Positions 37,335-46,143 of a DNA stretch of 64,000 nucleotides are shown here, in pieces (the stretch's first letter is position 1; each line of letters starts with the position of its first letter). The stretch covers positions 930,001 through 994,000 of the forward strand of contig CAVVCY010000003.1 of assembly GCA_963746905.1 (NCBI GenBank), written 5' to 3'. The notes beneath the pieces are model-generated. The model was given only the letters and a program-made list of their open reading frames with translations. It had not been told where the DNA came from and searched no databases. The position numbers and the translations under genes are program-made. This DNA is from JALYNX01 sp963746905 (lineage in GTDB: Bacteria; Actinomycetota; Acidimicrobiia; Spongiisociales; ZC4RG35).

Positions 37335-38225
37335 TCAGTCTTGGATCAATGGCAGCACATGTTCGCTGGCCTTCATGACCATCCAGTCGTAGAACTCCTC
37401 GCTCAACGTCGAGCTTCCATGGTCCTGGATGAACTTGAGCTGCTCGGGTGAGATGCCCTGGGGGTTGTGCTCGATGGCATTCGGATAGTGATTGGCCGGG
37501 GTGCGGTCGATCGGAGCTACGAACTCCATTGTCATCGCGCCGTCGTAACCGACCTCCCTCAAGATCGACACGACTTCTTTCCAGTCATAGTCGCCCATGC
37601 CCGGAGGCATCCGATTGTTCTCGGCGACATGGAAGTCGGTGAGCCTGGGTCCAACGTCACGAATCGCCTGACGCCAGTCGGCTTCTTCGATGTTGATGTG
37701 AAATGCATCCATGCACACCCCACAGTCGGGGCCGGTCGCCTCGGCGAGCGCTAGGGCTTGTTCGCCGCGGTTGATGAAATAGGTCTCGAAGCGGTTGAGC
37801 GGCTCGATGCAAGGGCGGACCCCCTCGATGAGAGCGTGAGCCATGATCTCGGTCATCCCGTCGACCGCCCACTTCCATTCTTCCTCGGGGGAGGCGTCCG
37901 GGATGATCTTGCCGACGGTGGCCGGAACGATGGTGATCTCATAGCCCTCGAGCTCCTTGACCATCGTGATGCAGTCCTTCACGTACTTGACAGAGGCCTC
38001 CCGCTGGGCTTCGTCTTTGGCGACCAGGTTTCGCTCACCGAGCATCAGGGTCACCGCTCCCCAGCACTTGAGGCCGGCATCTTTGAGCAGGCCGCCAACG
38101 TGCTTTGTGTCGTAGATGTCGGGCTCTCCACTGATCTCGATACTGGAATATCCGAACTTCGCCAGCCGGGCGATCGTCACCTCGATGGGCTCCGCTCGCA
38201 TCCAGTTGTGCATCGACAAATGCAT
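37335..38225 (-). CDS. Sugar phosphate isomerase/epimerase-like TIM barrel
   Basis: 296 residues from ATG 38225 (MHLSMHNWMRAEP) with an AGGAGG SD; the upstream in-frame extension lies in the promoter. The xylose-isomerase-like TIM barrel has metal ligands in PCIEPLNRFE, CMDAFHINIEE, the His of DFHVAEN and TMEFVAPID, as in D-tagatose 3-epimerase and related enzymes. First gene of the minus-strand operon (isomerase, Tm-1B, creatininase, GntR, FAD oxidase). Substrate probably a ketose or keto-acid of the island's pathway. Confidence 0.85.
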   Translation of the reverse strand: MHLSMHNWMRAEPIEVTIARLAKFGYSSIEISGEPDIYDTKHVGGLLKDAGLKCWGAVTLMLGERNLVAKDEAQREASVKYVKDCITMVKELEGYEITIVPATVGKIIPDASPEEEWKWAVDGMTEIMAHALIEGVRPCIEPLNRFETYFINRGEQALALAEATGPDCGVCMDAFHINIEEADWRQAIRDVGPRLTDFHVAENNRMPPGMGDYDWKEVVSILREVGYDGAMTMEFVAPIDRTPANHYPNAIEHNPQGISPEQLKFIQDHGSSTLSEEFYDWMVMKASEHVLPLIQD

Positions 38226-38277
38226 CGTTGGTCCTCCTCGGACTAGGGAGCAGACCGGGTTCTGCTCGCCCGAAAAT

Positions 38278-38297
38278 TGTATACAGGTTTGTACACA
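38278..38297. promoter_or_regulatory. Candidate GntR/FCD operator in divergent promoter
   Basis: TGTATACA (38278-38285, perfect palindrome) and TGTACA (38290-38295) are centred 11 bases apart, on one face of the helix. TGTATACA-like boxes are typical for FCD-type GntR regulators such as VanR. It lies between the isomerase operon (minus) and the ABC transporter operon (plus), so one regulator could control both. Confidence 0.55.
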
Positions 38298-38339
38298 CAC
38301 GTCCCGACGGGGCGTGGTACTTTCCTCGCCGGTGACTAG

Positions 38340-39422
38340 ATGAATCTGGCGAGTGCTGCCGGATCCGACACGTTGACCCCCGCCCGTAGCCGGCCAGAGC
38401 TGCGGCGTCGCCTGGTGCTGGGCTTGATGGTCGTGCCACTGCTGCTCGTGCTTGCCTGGGTGCTCTTCCTGGCCAACGGGACCTCGGCTGGCCCCGCCAT
38501 CAGGGAGCCAGGCGAATTCCTGGTCACGCTTCTCGACGGGATCACTGTGGCCGGGCTCTTTTTCGTGGTCGCCTCAGGCTTCACCCTCATCTTTGGGCTG
38601 ATGCGCACCGTGAACATGGCGCACGGCTCGCTGTTCGCGATGGCCGCCTACATCGGGATCACAGTGCAGCAGACGATGGTCGGCAAGACCCGCAACATCG
38701 AGGCCGCCGACGTGAGCATGGCTGCCTGGTTTGTGCCACTGCTGGTTGGCGCGCTTGTGGCTGCTCTGATCGGCATCGCCATCCAACAGGTGCTGCTGCG
38801 ATGGAATGAGGGCCAGGAGCTTCGCCAAGCACTGATCACCCTGGCCGTGGCTGTCATCCTCAGCGATCAGATGTTGGCATGGTTCGGCGGTCTGGCACAG
38901 CGGATGGTGTGGCCGGGAGCTGTGACCCATTTCTTCGAGATCGCGGGCCAACGCTACGCCACCTCACGCCTGTTCATGCTCGCGATCGCGATCGTGGTCG
39001 GCGTGGGCCTATGGCTCTGGCTCGGGCGAACCCGCATGGGCATGGTCATCCGTGCCGGCGTCGACGACAGGGACATGGTCCGGGCTCTCGGCATCAACAT
39101 CATGGCCGTCTTCGCGATCACGTTTTTCGTGGGAGCGTTCCTGGCCGGAGTTGGAGGGATCATGGGAGCGTCTTTCGCCGGAGTTGCCCCGGGGGCCGAC
39201 GGCCAGTGGCTTCTCAACTCCCTCGTGGTGGTGATCATCGGGGGCTTGGGCTCCTTGAAGGGCGCGGTAGCGGGATCGCTGTTGTTCGGTCTCGTGGTTT
39301 CGTTCTCGCCCGCGTATCTGCCACAAGAGTTCACCTTCTACAGCATCATTCTCACCTTCGTACTGCTGGCCGTGGTGCTGGCCGTCAGGCCATACGGCCT
39401 GTTCGGGAAGGCGGCTGCCTGA
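38340..39422 (+). CDS. Branched-chain amino acid-type ABC transporter permease (LivH-like)
   Basis: 360-residue inner-membrane permease with about eight to nine helices. The LivH hallmark GFTLIFGLMRTVNMAHGSLFAMAAYIG (residues about 80-106) is present, as is the EAA-like segment RALGINIMAVFAITFFVGAFLAGVGGIMGA. It has a longer N-terminal extension (about 45 residues) than E. coli LivH. It opens the importer operon LivH-LivM-SBP-LivG-LivF. Transporters of this class carry many amides, amino acids and organic acids besides leucine, so the substrate is left open. Confidence 0.92.
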   Translation: MNLASAAGSDTLTPARSRPELRRRLVLGLMVVPLLLVLAWVLFLANGTSAGPAIREPGEFLVTLLDGITVAGLFFVVASGFTLIFGLMRTVNMAHGSLFAMAAYIGITVQQTMVGKTRNIEAADVSMAAWFVPLLVGALVAALIGIAIQQVLLRWNEGQELRQALITLAVAVILSDQMLAWFGGLAQRMVWPGAVTHFFEIAGQRYATSRLFMLAIAIVVGVGLWLWLGRTRMGMVIRAGVDDRDMVRALGINIMAVFAITFFVGAFLAGVGGIMGASFAGVAPGADGQWLLNSLVVVIIGGLGSLKGAVAGSLLFGLVVSFSPAYLPQEFTFYSIILTFVLLAVVLAVRPYGLFGKAAA

Positions 39423-40435
39423 TGATGAGCAAGTCGCGGATCGCTTTCCTTCTTGTCATTGCAGCGGTGGTGGCCCTGCCGTTGATCGGGTCTGACTTCT
39501 TCATCTCGTTCCTGATGACCAGGGTCCTGATCCTCGCCATCGCAGCTGCCTCGATCGTTTTCCTGTTCCGTTACGGGGGGATGACCTCGCTAGCCCAATT
39601 CCTCATTTTCGGTGTGGCCGGGTTCATGGTGGGCAACGCCGTTGCCGAGTCCGGTAAGGGGCTCAAGCTGGGCTGGGGGCCATGGGTTGCCGTCGCCTTC
39701 GCGCTCGGGATATGCCTGCTCGTCGCTTTGATCCTCGGCGCCTTGGCGAGCCGGACGAGTGGGATCTATTTCCTGATGCTGACCCTCACGTACGCGGTCA
39801 TCGGCTACTACTTCTTCGGCCAGGTGACATCTCTTTCAGGATTCGGGGGGATCACCGGAATTAGGCCTCCTCCGTTCTTCGATGGGCACCCCGATCGCCT
39901 GTACTACGCGGCGGTGGGCCTTTCGATTGTTGCTTATGTCGGGTTCAAGGCGATCGCACGGACTCCGTTCGGGCTGGCGTTGCAAGGGACCCGTGACGAC
40001 CCGGTGAGGATGGCCTCACTTGGTTTCAATGTCCCGTTGCATCGCACCCTGGCGTTCGTGATTGCCGGGTTCGTTACCGGGTGCGCCGGGATCCTCTATA
40101 TCTGGTGGAACGGCCAGATCGATCCGACATCGATCTCGATCGGCCCCACCCTCGATCTCCTCATCATCGCCGTGATCGGCGGCATCTCCTACTTCGAAGG
40201 TGCTTGGCTAGGCGCCCTGGTTTACGTGCTGGCCAACAACTATTTGCGAAACGTCCCGCTGCTCGATCAGATCGGTATCACGGAGGCTCGATTCAACACA
40301 GTGATCGGTCTTCTGGTGCTGCTGATCATGATCCTCTCACCTGAGGGGATCATGGGCATCGTCGACCGACTTGGTCGTGGTGGCCGGGGCGCCGAGCCTT
40401 CGGTGCCTTCCATTGCGAAAGTCGAGACAGGTTGA
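39422..40435 (+). CDS. Branched-chain amino acid-type ABC transporter permease (LivM-like)
   Basis: 337 residues, about nine to ten membrane helices. LivM features are AAASIVFLFRYGGMTSLAQFLIFGVAGF near the N-terminus, SGFGGITGIRPP, GLALQGTRDDPVRMASLGFNVPLHRTLAF and a C-terminal VIGGISYFEGAWLGALVYV. ATG 39422 overlaps the LivH stop (TGATG). It forms the translocation pore with LivH. Confidence 0.92.
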   Translation: MMSKSRIAFLLVIAAVVALPLIGSDFFISFLMTRVLILAIAAASIVFLFRYGGMTSLAQFLIFGVAGFMVGNAVAESGKGLKLGWGPWVAVAFALGICLLVALILGALASRTSGIYFLMLTLTYAVIGYYFFGQVTSLSGFGGITGIRPPPFFDGHPDRLYYAAVGLSIVAYVGFKAIARTPFGLALQGTRDDPVRMASLGFNVPLHRTLAFVIAGFVTGCAGILYIWWNGQIDPTSISIGPTLDLLIIAVIGGISYFEGAWLGALVYVLANNYLRNVPLLDQIGITEARFNTVIGLLVLLIMILSPEGIMGIVDRLGRGGRGAEPSVPSIAKVETG

Positions 40436-40466
40436 TGCTGAAGCCGGCGGACGAAACAAAAGGAAA

Positions 40467-40490
40467 GGTGAGTGGCATCGGCAACTCACC
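40467..40490 (+). promoter_or_regulatory. Intercistronic hairpin before the binding-protein gene
   Basis: GGTGAGT and ACTCACC form a perfect 7-bp stem with a 10-base loop between livM and the binding-protein gene, just upstream of its AGGAGG SD (40497-40502). Such hairpins often stabilise the downstream mRNA so that the binding protein is made in excess. No T-run is present. Confidence 0.4.
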
Positions 40491-40506
40491 GTTATGAGGA
40501 GGAAAG

Positions 40507-42021
40507 ATGAGAGCATCTAACACGGGACGTGTGAGGCCAGCCTGGTGGCTGGTCATCCTCACCGTCCTCGCGTTGACGCTGGCCGCGTGTGGCGAGGATG
40601 CCACCGACGGGAGCACCACGTCGACGGGGGCCACCGCAACCACGGAAGCCCCGACGGGGACCACGAGCGCTCCCGGCACCACGGTCGCCGGAGGTGAAGC
40701 AATCAAGCTCGGCATCCTCGCCGAGTGTGAGGGGGCCTTCGGTGGCTTCAATGAGGACGTCGTCGCCGGAGTGGTGCTGGGCCTCATCAATGGTGCCGGG
40801 GCCACCAGCGTTTCGCGGACAACCGCCCTCGAAGGGTGGACCGGCGCGGTCGCAGGTGGTCGCGAGATCGAACTGGTAGGCATCGGCTGTGGTGACGACA
40901 CCGCGGACAAGATCATCCAGGAAGTTCGGAAATTGGTCGAGGAGAACGGCGCCGAGGTCGTTATCGGCCCGCTCTCGGGCGACGAGTCGATCGCCATCGC
41001 CAACTATGCGAAGGATCATCCTGAGGTGACCTTCCTCAGTGGCATCGGCGGCGCCCAGGAAACCACACTGCAAGTGCAGGCTCCCAACTTCTTCAGGTTC
41101 CACGGCGACGGTGCCCAGTGGAATGCAGGTCTGGGTGACCTCTTGCACAACACGGCCGGTTGGGATACCGCAGCGGTCATCGCCGACGACTACAGCTTCG
41201 GCTGGACGTCATCTGCGGGATTCATCGCCGACTTCTGTGCGGTCGGTGGGACGATCGCACCCGAGCATCGGATCTATCCACCATTGGGGACGACCGACTA
41301 TTCGTCGTTCATCCAGCAGCTCCCCGACCCAGATGAGGTCGACGGTTACTTCTGGGTTGTCGGCGGAACCGGTACCCAGGCCGCACTCGAGGCCTTCGTC
41401 AATGCCAAGGGCGAACTGACAGGGGCCCAGCATGCTGGGAACCTGTTCTTCAACCCCGGTCTGGCGGCAGCCCTGGGCCCGAACATCGCGGGTGCCTATG
41501 TGGGTGGGTTTGCCACTCCCCCCGGCGATGTGGTCACGCCTGAGATCACGGCGTATCTGGACAGTGCCAACGCAGCCTGGGATACCCTGGCTGGGGCCTT
41601 GACCGGCAACGAGCCGGGCGATCCGTCGATAGCGGCGGGATTCGGGTTCTTCTACGGGTTCTACAGCGGCACCACAGCGCTCGTCAATGCGCTGAATGCC
41701 GTCAATGGTGACCTGTCGAACAATCACGAAGCGCTTCGCGCTGAATTGTCCGGCATGACTGCCGAACTGCCGTATGGCCCGGTGAAGCTCGACGCGAACC
41801 GTCAGGGCATCGTCGACGTCTACCTCTCACAGCTGGTCCTCGATGGGGAGGACGTGGTCCAAAGCACGGTCGCGCTCATCCCACAGGTCGACCAGACCTT
41901 CGGAGGAACGTTCAGTGGAGACACCCCAGGACCGTCGCGAGACTTCCCCGGGTGTGAGACAGCGGATCTGCCGTGGGCCGGGAATGCAATTCCCGTCGTC
42001 GACGGCGTTCCCCAAGGATAA
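40507..42021 (+). CDS. Substrate-binding lipoprotein of ABC importer
   Basis: 504-residue exported lipoprotein. The signal peptide ends LALTLAAC (lipobox, Cys near residue 27). A Thr/Ser/Gly-rich linker (about 35 residues) precedes a type-1 periplasmic-binding-protein fold of the Leu/Ile/Val family (IKLGILAECEGAFGGFNEDVVAGVVLG; EVVIGPLSGDESIAIANYAKDHPEV; AAVIADDYSFGW). A strong AGGAGG SD precedes it. It confers the importer's specificity; the pocket residues do not allow a substrate call. Confidence 0.9.
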   Translation: MRASNTGRVRPAWWLVILTVLALTLAACGEDATDGSTTSTGATATTEAPTGTTSAPGTTVAGGEAIKLGILAECEGAFGGFNEDVVAGVVLGLINGAGATSVSRTTALEGWTGAVAGGREIELVGIGCGDDTADKIIQEVRKLVEENGAEVVIGPLSGDESIAIANYAKDHPEVTFLSGIGGAQETTLQVQAPNFFRFHGDGAQWNAGLGDLLHNTAGWDTAAVIADDYSFGWTSSAGFIADFCAVGGTIAPEHRIYPPLGTTDYSSFIQQLPDPDEVDGYFWVVGGTGTQAALEAFVNAKGELTGAQHAGNLFFNPGLAAALGPNIAGAYVGGFATPPGDVVTPEITAYLDSANAAWDTLAGALTGNEPGDPSIAAGFGFFYGFYSGTTALVNALNAVNGDLSNNHEALRAELSGMTAELPYGPVKLDANRQGIVDVYLSQLVLDGEDVVQSTVALIPQVDQTFGGTFSGDTPGPSRDFPGCETADLPWAGNAIPVVDGVPQG

Positions 42022-42033
42022 GTAAGGGCCTTC

Positions 42034-42825
42034 GTGGGGCTTAGTCCCGATTCACCGACCGAAACCGCTCAGGGCGAGGCCCTCGGGCTTCGGTCGGTGA
42101 CGAAGGCATTCGGAGGCCTTGTGGCCGTGGACGGCGTCGATCTCGATGTCGCCCACGGCCAACGCCTCGGCCTCCTCGGCCCCAACGGCGCTGGGAAGAC
42201 AACCCTCTTCAATCTGATTGCTGGCGACCTGAGGGCTACCTCGGGAACGATCCGAATCGGAGGCGTCGACTGCACGATGTTGCCATCGCGGCATCGGGCG
42301 AGCCTCGGAGTGGCCCGCACCTACCAGCGCACCCGCCTCTTCGGCGGTTTGACTGTGGCCGACAACCTCTACCTGGCCCAGACCGGCAAGAGTGGGCGGC
42401 ATCGAGCGTTGTGGCGGTCGGCGGTGGATGATGTATATGAAGAGAAGGCCCGCGCCGCAGCAGAAAAGGTTTGGCTGGGCAAACGGATGGCCGACGTCGT
42501 CGAGGACCTTTCCCACGGCGAGCATCGTCAGCTCGAGGTGGCCATGGCGTTGGTCACCGATCCGGCGATCCTCATGCTCGACGAGCCCGCCTCGGGCCTT
42601 TCGCAGGGTGAGCGCGAGAATCTCACACAACTCCTGCTTGGCTTGCCCCGCGAGCTGACCCTGATTCTGATCGAGCACGACATGGATGTTGCGCTCAAGG
42701 CTGCCGAGCAAATCGTGGTGATGTCCGATGGCAAGGTCGTCGCGTCGGGCACCACTGAAGAGATCCGTGATGATCCAGTCGTTCATGAGGTCTATTTGGG
42801 GGAAGCAGAGAAGGGTCACCGGTGA
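42034..42825 (+). CDS. ABC transporter ATP-binding protein (LivG-like)
   Basis: 263 residues. Walker A GPNGAGKTT at 49-57, Q-loop in TYQRTRLFGGLTVADNLYL, signature LSHGEHRQLEVAMAL, Walker B ILMLDEP, H-loop IEHDMDV. A 12-residue gap follows the binding-protein gene; start GTG 42034. With LivF it forms the ATPase heterodimer. Its stop overlaps the LivF GTG. Confidence 0.92.
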   Translation: MGLSPDSPTETAQGEALGLRSVTKAFGGLVAVDGVDLDVAHGQRLGLLGPNGAGKTTLFNLIAGDLRATSGTIRIGGVDCTMLPSRHRASLGVARTYQRTRLFGGLTVADNLYLAQTGKSGRHRALWRSAVDDVYEEKARAAAEKVWLGKRMADVVEDLSHGEHRQLEVAMALVTDPAILMLDEPASGLSQGERENLTQLLLGLPRELTLILIEHDMDVALKAAEQIVVMSDGKVVASGTTEEIRDDPVVHEVYLGEAEKGHR

Positions 42826-43532
42826 CCGATCAACTCCTGGAAGTTCAGGGATTGGAGGCCGGATATGGCCAGTCGAGGGTCCTCGACGGCGTCTCCTTCT
42901 CGATGGGCACCGAGTCGGTGGCGATCATCGGCCGCAATGGCATGGGGAAGACCACATTGTGCAAGGCGTTGATGGGTCTCATCCGACCCAGTGCCGGGTC
43001 GGTGAGGTTTGATGGAGTGGTGCTCAACGGTCTGACGCCGGAAAAGATCTCGCGGGTCGGAATCGGCTATGTCCCCCAGGGTCGACGCTTGTTCCCCTCA
43101 TTGACTGTCGACGAGCATCTCCGCATGTTGGCGAACGGGGCCAAGGGAAAGCGGTGGACCTCCGAAAGTGTCTATGAGCTGTTCCCACGACTCGCCCAGC
43201 GACGCCAGAATCGGGGCGGTGAGCTCTCCGGCGGGGAGCAGCAGATGCTCGCTGTCGGCCGGGCGCTGATGCTGAACAGCAAGTTGCTCCTCATGGACGA
43301 GCCATCCGAGGGCCTTGCCCCGACGATCGTCGATACTCTCATCGCCGCCGTCATCGCGCTGGTCGAAGAAGGGGTGGCAGTTCTTGCAGTGGAGCAGAAC
43401 ATTCACGCTGCCACGGCGATGGCAGATCGGCAGCTGGCAATGGTCTCAGGCCGGATCGAGGCTGAGTTCGGGGCCGAGGAGCTTCGAAACGACCCCATCC
43501 TGCAACGCCGGTATCTCGGGGTCGATGCTTAG
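42822..43532 (+). CDS. ABC transporter ATP-binding protein (LivF-like)
   Basis: 236 residues. Walker A GRNGMGKTT at 37-45, GYVPQGRRLFPSLTVDEHLRM, signature LSGGEQQMLAVGRAL, Walker B LLLMDEPSEGLAP, H-loop switch VLAVEQNIHAA. GTG 42822 overlaps the LivG stop (GTGA). Last transporter gene; the oxidoreductase gene follows after 29 bases and is probably in the same transcript. Confidence 0.92.
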   Translation: MTDQLLEVQGLEAGYGQSRVLDGVSFSMGTESVAIIGRNGMGKTTLCKALMGLIRPSAGSVRFDGVVLNGLTPEKISRVGIGYVPQGRRLFPSLTVDEHLRMLANGAKGKRWTSESVYELFPRLAQRRQNRGGELSGGEQQMLAVGRALMLNSKLLLMDEPSEGLAPTIVDTLIAAVIALVEEGVAVLAVEQNIHAATAMADRQLAMVSGRIEAEFGAEELRNDPILQRRYLGVDA

Positions 43533-43561
43533 CCGAGTCCCGAAGAGAGGAATAACACTCA

Positions 43562-44746
43562 ATGACCGTGACCAATATCGCATTGCTGGGCTCCAAGTTC
43601 ATGGGACGTGCCCACTCCAACGCCTGGATGAGCGTTGGCAAATTCTTCCCGGAAGCCGGCGCAGCGGCTCTCCACACAGTCGCTGCTCGAAATGCCGAGG
43701 AGCTCGAGAAGTTCGCGGCCACGTGGGGTTGGTCGTCCTGGACCACCGATTGGCACGCCGCCGTCACCGATCCTGAGGTCGACCTCGTCGACATCGCAAC
43801 GCCAAACGATGTCCACGCTGAACAGGCAATAGCCGCCCTCGAGGCAGGCAAGCACGTCGCCTGCGAGAAGCCGATGGCAGCGACCCTCGATGGCGCCAAG
43901 GCAATGGCCGCCGCGGCGGCTGCCGCCGACGGCAAGGCCTATGTCTGGTACATGTATCGCCGGGTGCCGGCTCTGGCTCTGGCCTATCGATTGGTTCGAG
44001 GCGGGGCCCTGGGTCGGATCTATCACAGCCGGGCCGCCTACCTCCAGAGTTGGGGCGGGCCGAGCACACCACTCCTGTGGCGATTTCAGGGCGAGGTTGC
44101 AGGTTCGGGCGCACACGGTGATCTCAATGCCCACATCATCGATGCCGTTCGGTTCCTCACCGGGGAGGAGATCGTCACTGTCGATGGGGCGATCGAGCAC
44201 ACCTTCATCGAAGAGCGAGCGCTCCTCGAGGGCGGCTCGGGAGGAGAGATCGCCGGCTCCGGCGCCCACACTTCGGGGGGTCTCGGCAAGAGCACTGTCG
44301 ACGATGCGGTGCTCTTCATCGGCAGACTGTCCGGAGGGGGGCTGGCCAGCTTCGAGGCGACGAGGTTGGCGACCGGCTATCACAACGCAAATCGCATCGA
44401 GGTCCACGGCGAAAGAGGAGCCATCCGCTTCGACTTCGAGCGAATGAACGAACTGGGGTTCTACGACGCCAGTGGCGAGGGCGCCAGTCAAGGGTGGACA
44501 ACCATCGACGTCACCCGAGGTGGCGACGGCCATCCCTATGCCGGCGCCTGGTGGCCCGATAGCCATGGGCTCGGGTACGAGAACACATTCGTCAATCAGG
44601 CTGCGGACATGCTCCAGGTGATCGGTGGGGGGGAGCCTGTGGTTCCCTTGCCGGACTTTGCCGACGCCCTCGAAACCCAAAAGGTGCTCACGGCGGCTCT
44701 CATGTCGGCGCGCGAGCACGCCCCGATCGACATCACCGAACTCTGA
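43562..44746 (+). CDS. Gfo/Idh/MocA-family oxidoreductase
   Basis: 394 residues. The N-terminal Rossmann fold reads NIALLGSKFMGRAHSNAW. DLVDIATPNDVHAEQAIAALEAGKHVACEKPMA contains the family EKP motif, whose Lys assists hydride transfer. The C-terminal domain includes GSGAHGDLNAHIIDAVRFLTGE, with the usual catalytic Asp/His pair. These enzymes oxidise or isomerise sugar hydroxyls with NAD(P). The GGSGG-rich insertion near residue 225 is unusual and probably a surface loop. Downstream of the importer and coupled in direction to the TIM-barrel gene at 44767. Confidence 0.9.
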   Translation: MTVTNIALLGSKFMGRAHSNAWMSVGKFFPEAGAAALHTVAARNAEELEKFAATWGWSSWTTDWHAAVTDPEVDLVDIATPNDVHAEQAIAALEAGKHVACEKPMAATLDGAKAMAAAAAAADGKAYVWYMYRRVPALALAYRLVRGGALGRIYHSRAAYLQSWGGPSTPLLWRFQGEVAGSGAHGDLNAHIIDAVRFLTGEEIVTVDGAIEHTFIEERALLEGGSGGEIAGSGAHTSGGLGKSTVDDAVLFIGRLSGGGLASFEATRLATGYHNANRIEVHGERGAIRFDFERMNELGFYDASGEGASQGWTTIDVTRGGDGHPYAGAWWPDSHGLGYENTFVNQAADMLQVIGGGEPVVPLPDFADALETQKVLTAALMSAREHAPIDITEL

Positions 44747-44766
44747 CACCCAACGAGAGGAACCAA

Positions 44767-46011
44767 ATGAGCACTGCTGCACCCTTTGAGCCAACATTCA
44801 TGCCCGTCGGCGTGTTGACAGCCGCCCTTCAGGAATTGACGCCACGTGAGAAGCGGGATCCCGATCCCGACCTCGCCATCGAGGAATGGCTTCAATTCGC
44901 GTCGGAGTTGGGCGCCGACTGCATCGAGCTGTCAGCGGCCGTCCATCCTGACCTCGCCGACATCCCTCCCGAGGCGATGCTGGATCCGGTGGCCAACACC
45001 CTTGACCTGCGTCAACCGTTCGACCAAAGCCGGGCTCGTCGGGTCCAAGCGGCAGTCGACTCCACCGGGGTTCGCATCGTCGACATCGCGTATTTCGACA
45101 ACCTCTTACATCAGGACCCTGACATACGCCGTCAGAAGCACGAATTCATGTTGCGCGTGATGGACACCGCGGTCCTGTTGGGAGCGCCGGCCGTGGCCGG
45201 CTTCGTGGGTCGTGACCAGACCAAGTCGATGGACCAGAACCTCATCGAGTACGAAGAGAGCTTCATCCCGCTGCTGCAGGCAGCCAAAGACCGAGGCCTC
45301 ATGTATCGCGTGGAGCAGTGCCCGATGCCGGGGTGGACTCCCAGTGACAACTACCACAACAACATCGGCTACACGCCTGCGATGTGGATTGCCCTCCACA
45401 AGATCGCTGAGAAGCACGGCCTGGGCGATCAGTTCAGGATCCACTACGACCCGTCGCACTCGGTGCTTATGGGTCAGGACACCCGGTCGATGTTCCAATA
45501 CTTGAAGGATGAGGGCTACGCATTCCTCATCGGAGGGCTCCACGTCAAGGGTCAGGTGATCGACAGCCGCGGAGTCTCGGCATGGGGCTACGGCGGCCAG
45601 ACAGTCCAGCGCGGCGACTGGATCGATGGCGAGATCTCGCCGAATCCGGCCGATCACGCCAAGGCGTGGCTCATTCAGACCGTGCTGGCCGAACATGAGC
45701 TGCCGGGCACTGCAAAGCATGACCCGCTCGCCTATCTCCAGAACCGATCGGTTGACTGGCTCGACCATCAATTGGCGCTCCGCGAATTGCTCGATCTCGA
45801 CGTGGCAACGACTCCTCTGATCGTCGAGCACGAATACCCCCTGGCGCGCGTCCAGGACAAGGACAACCTTCGGCCAATACTCGAAGGGTCGATCGCATTC
45901 ACCCGGTACATCGATCAGGCGGCCGCGGCGATGTATTCGCTGCAGAACCAGGTGCTCGCGTCGCAGGGCATCCCGGTTCAGGGGGTCGGGCGAGAGGCTT
46001 ATCGAAGCTGA
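44767..46011 (+). CDS. Sugar phosphate isomerase/epimerase-like TIM barrel (long form)
   Basis: 414 residues, xylose-isomerase-like barrel. Metal-site candidates are YRVEQCPMPGW, HYDPSHSVLMGQD, GGLHVKGQVID and VEHEYPLA at the expected strand ends. It is about 120 residues longer than the barrel at 37335 and shares little sequence with it, so it is a separate enzyme rather than a duplicate. GAGAGG SD before ATG 44767. Last gene of the plus-strand operon; likely isomerises or cleaves an intermediate produced by the Gfo/Idh enzyme. Confidence 0.83.
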   Translation: MSTAAPFEPTFMPVGVLTAALQELTPREKRDPDPDLAIEEWLQFASELGADCIELSAAVHPDLADIPPEAMLDPVANTLDLRQPFDQSRARRVQAAVDSTGVRIVDIAYFDNLLHQDPDIRRQKHEFMLRVMDTAVLLGAPAVAGFVGRDQTKSMDQNLIEYEESFIPLLQAAKDRGLMYRVEQCPMPGWTPSDNYHNNIGYTPAMWIALHKIAEKHGLGDQFRIHYDPSHSVLMGQDTRSMFQYLKDEGYAFLIGGLHVKGQVIDSRGVSAWGYGGQTVQRGDWIDGEISPNPADHAKAWLIQTVLAEHELPGTAKHDPLAYLQNRSVDWLDHQLALRELLDLDVATTPLIVEHEYPLARVQDKDNLRPILEGSIAFTRYIDQAAAAMYSLQNQVLASQGIPVQGVGREAYRS

Positions 46012-46096
46012 TTCTCAACTGATTGGACGCTATGGGCCGCCCCGAGGTCGAGCCTTGCCGGAGCGTGGTGCGGGTCGGGCTAATACGTCCCGTCCG

Positions 46097-46102
46097 TATA
46101 AT
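46097..46102 (+). promoter_or_regulatory. Possible -10 element for hppA
   Basis: A perfect TATAAT 42 bases before the hppA ATG, in the 132-base gap after the isomerase gene. No convincing -35 at 16-18 bases, so it may depend on an activator or be fortuitous. Confidence 0.3.
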
Positions 46103-46143
46103 CCGCCTCGCCGGTCGCCTGCCTCAATGACGAGGTCCTTTCG

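Noticed and set aside
36172..37392. Long plus-strand frame (406 codons) opposite the Tm-1B gene
   Set aside because: Same kind of high-GC shadow; the minus strand encodes a complete UPF0261 protein with start and stop coupled to its neighbours.
43559..44797. Long minus-strand frame (412 codons) opposite the Gfo/Idh gene
   Set aside because: No motif or start signal; the plus strand holds an intact oxidoreductase.
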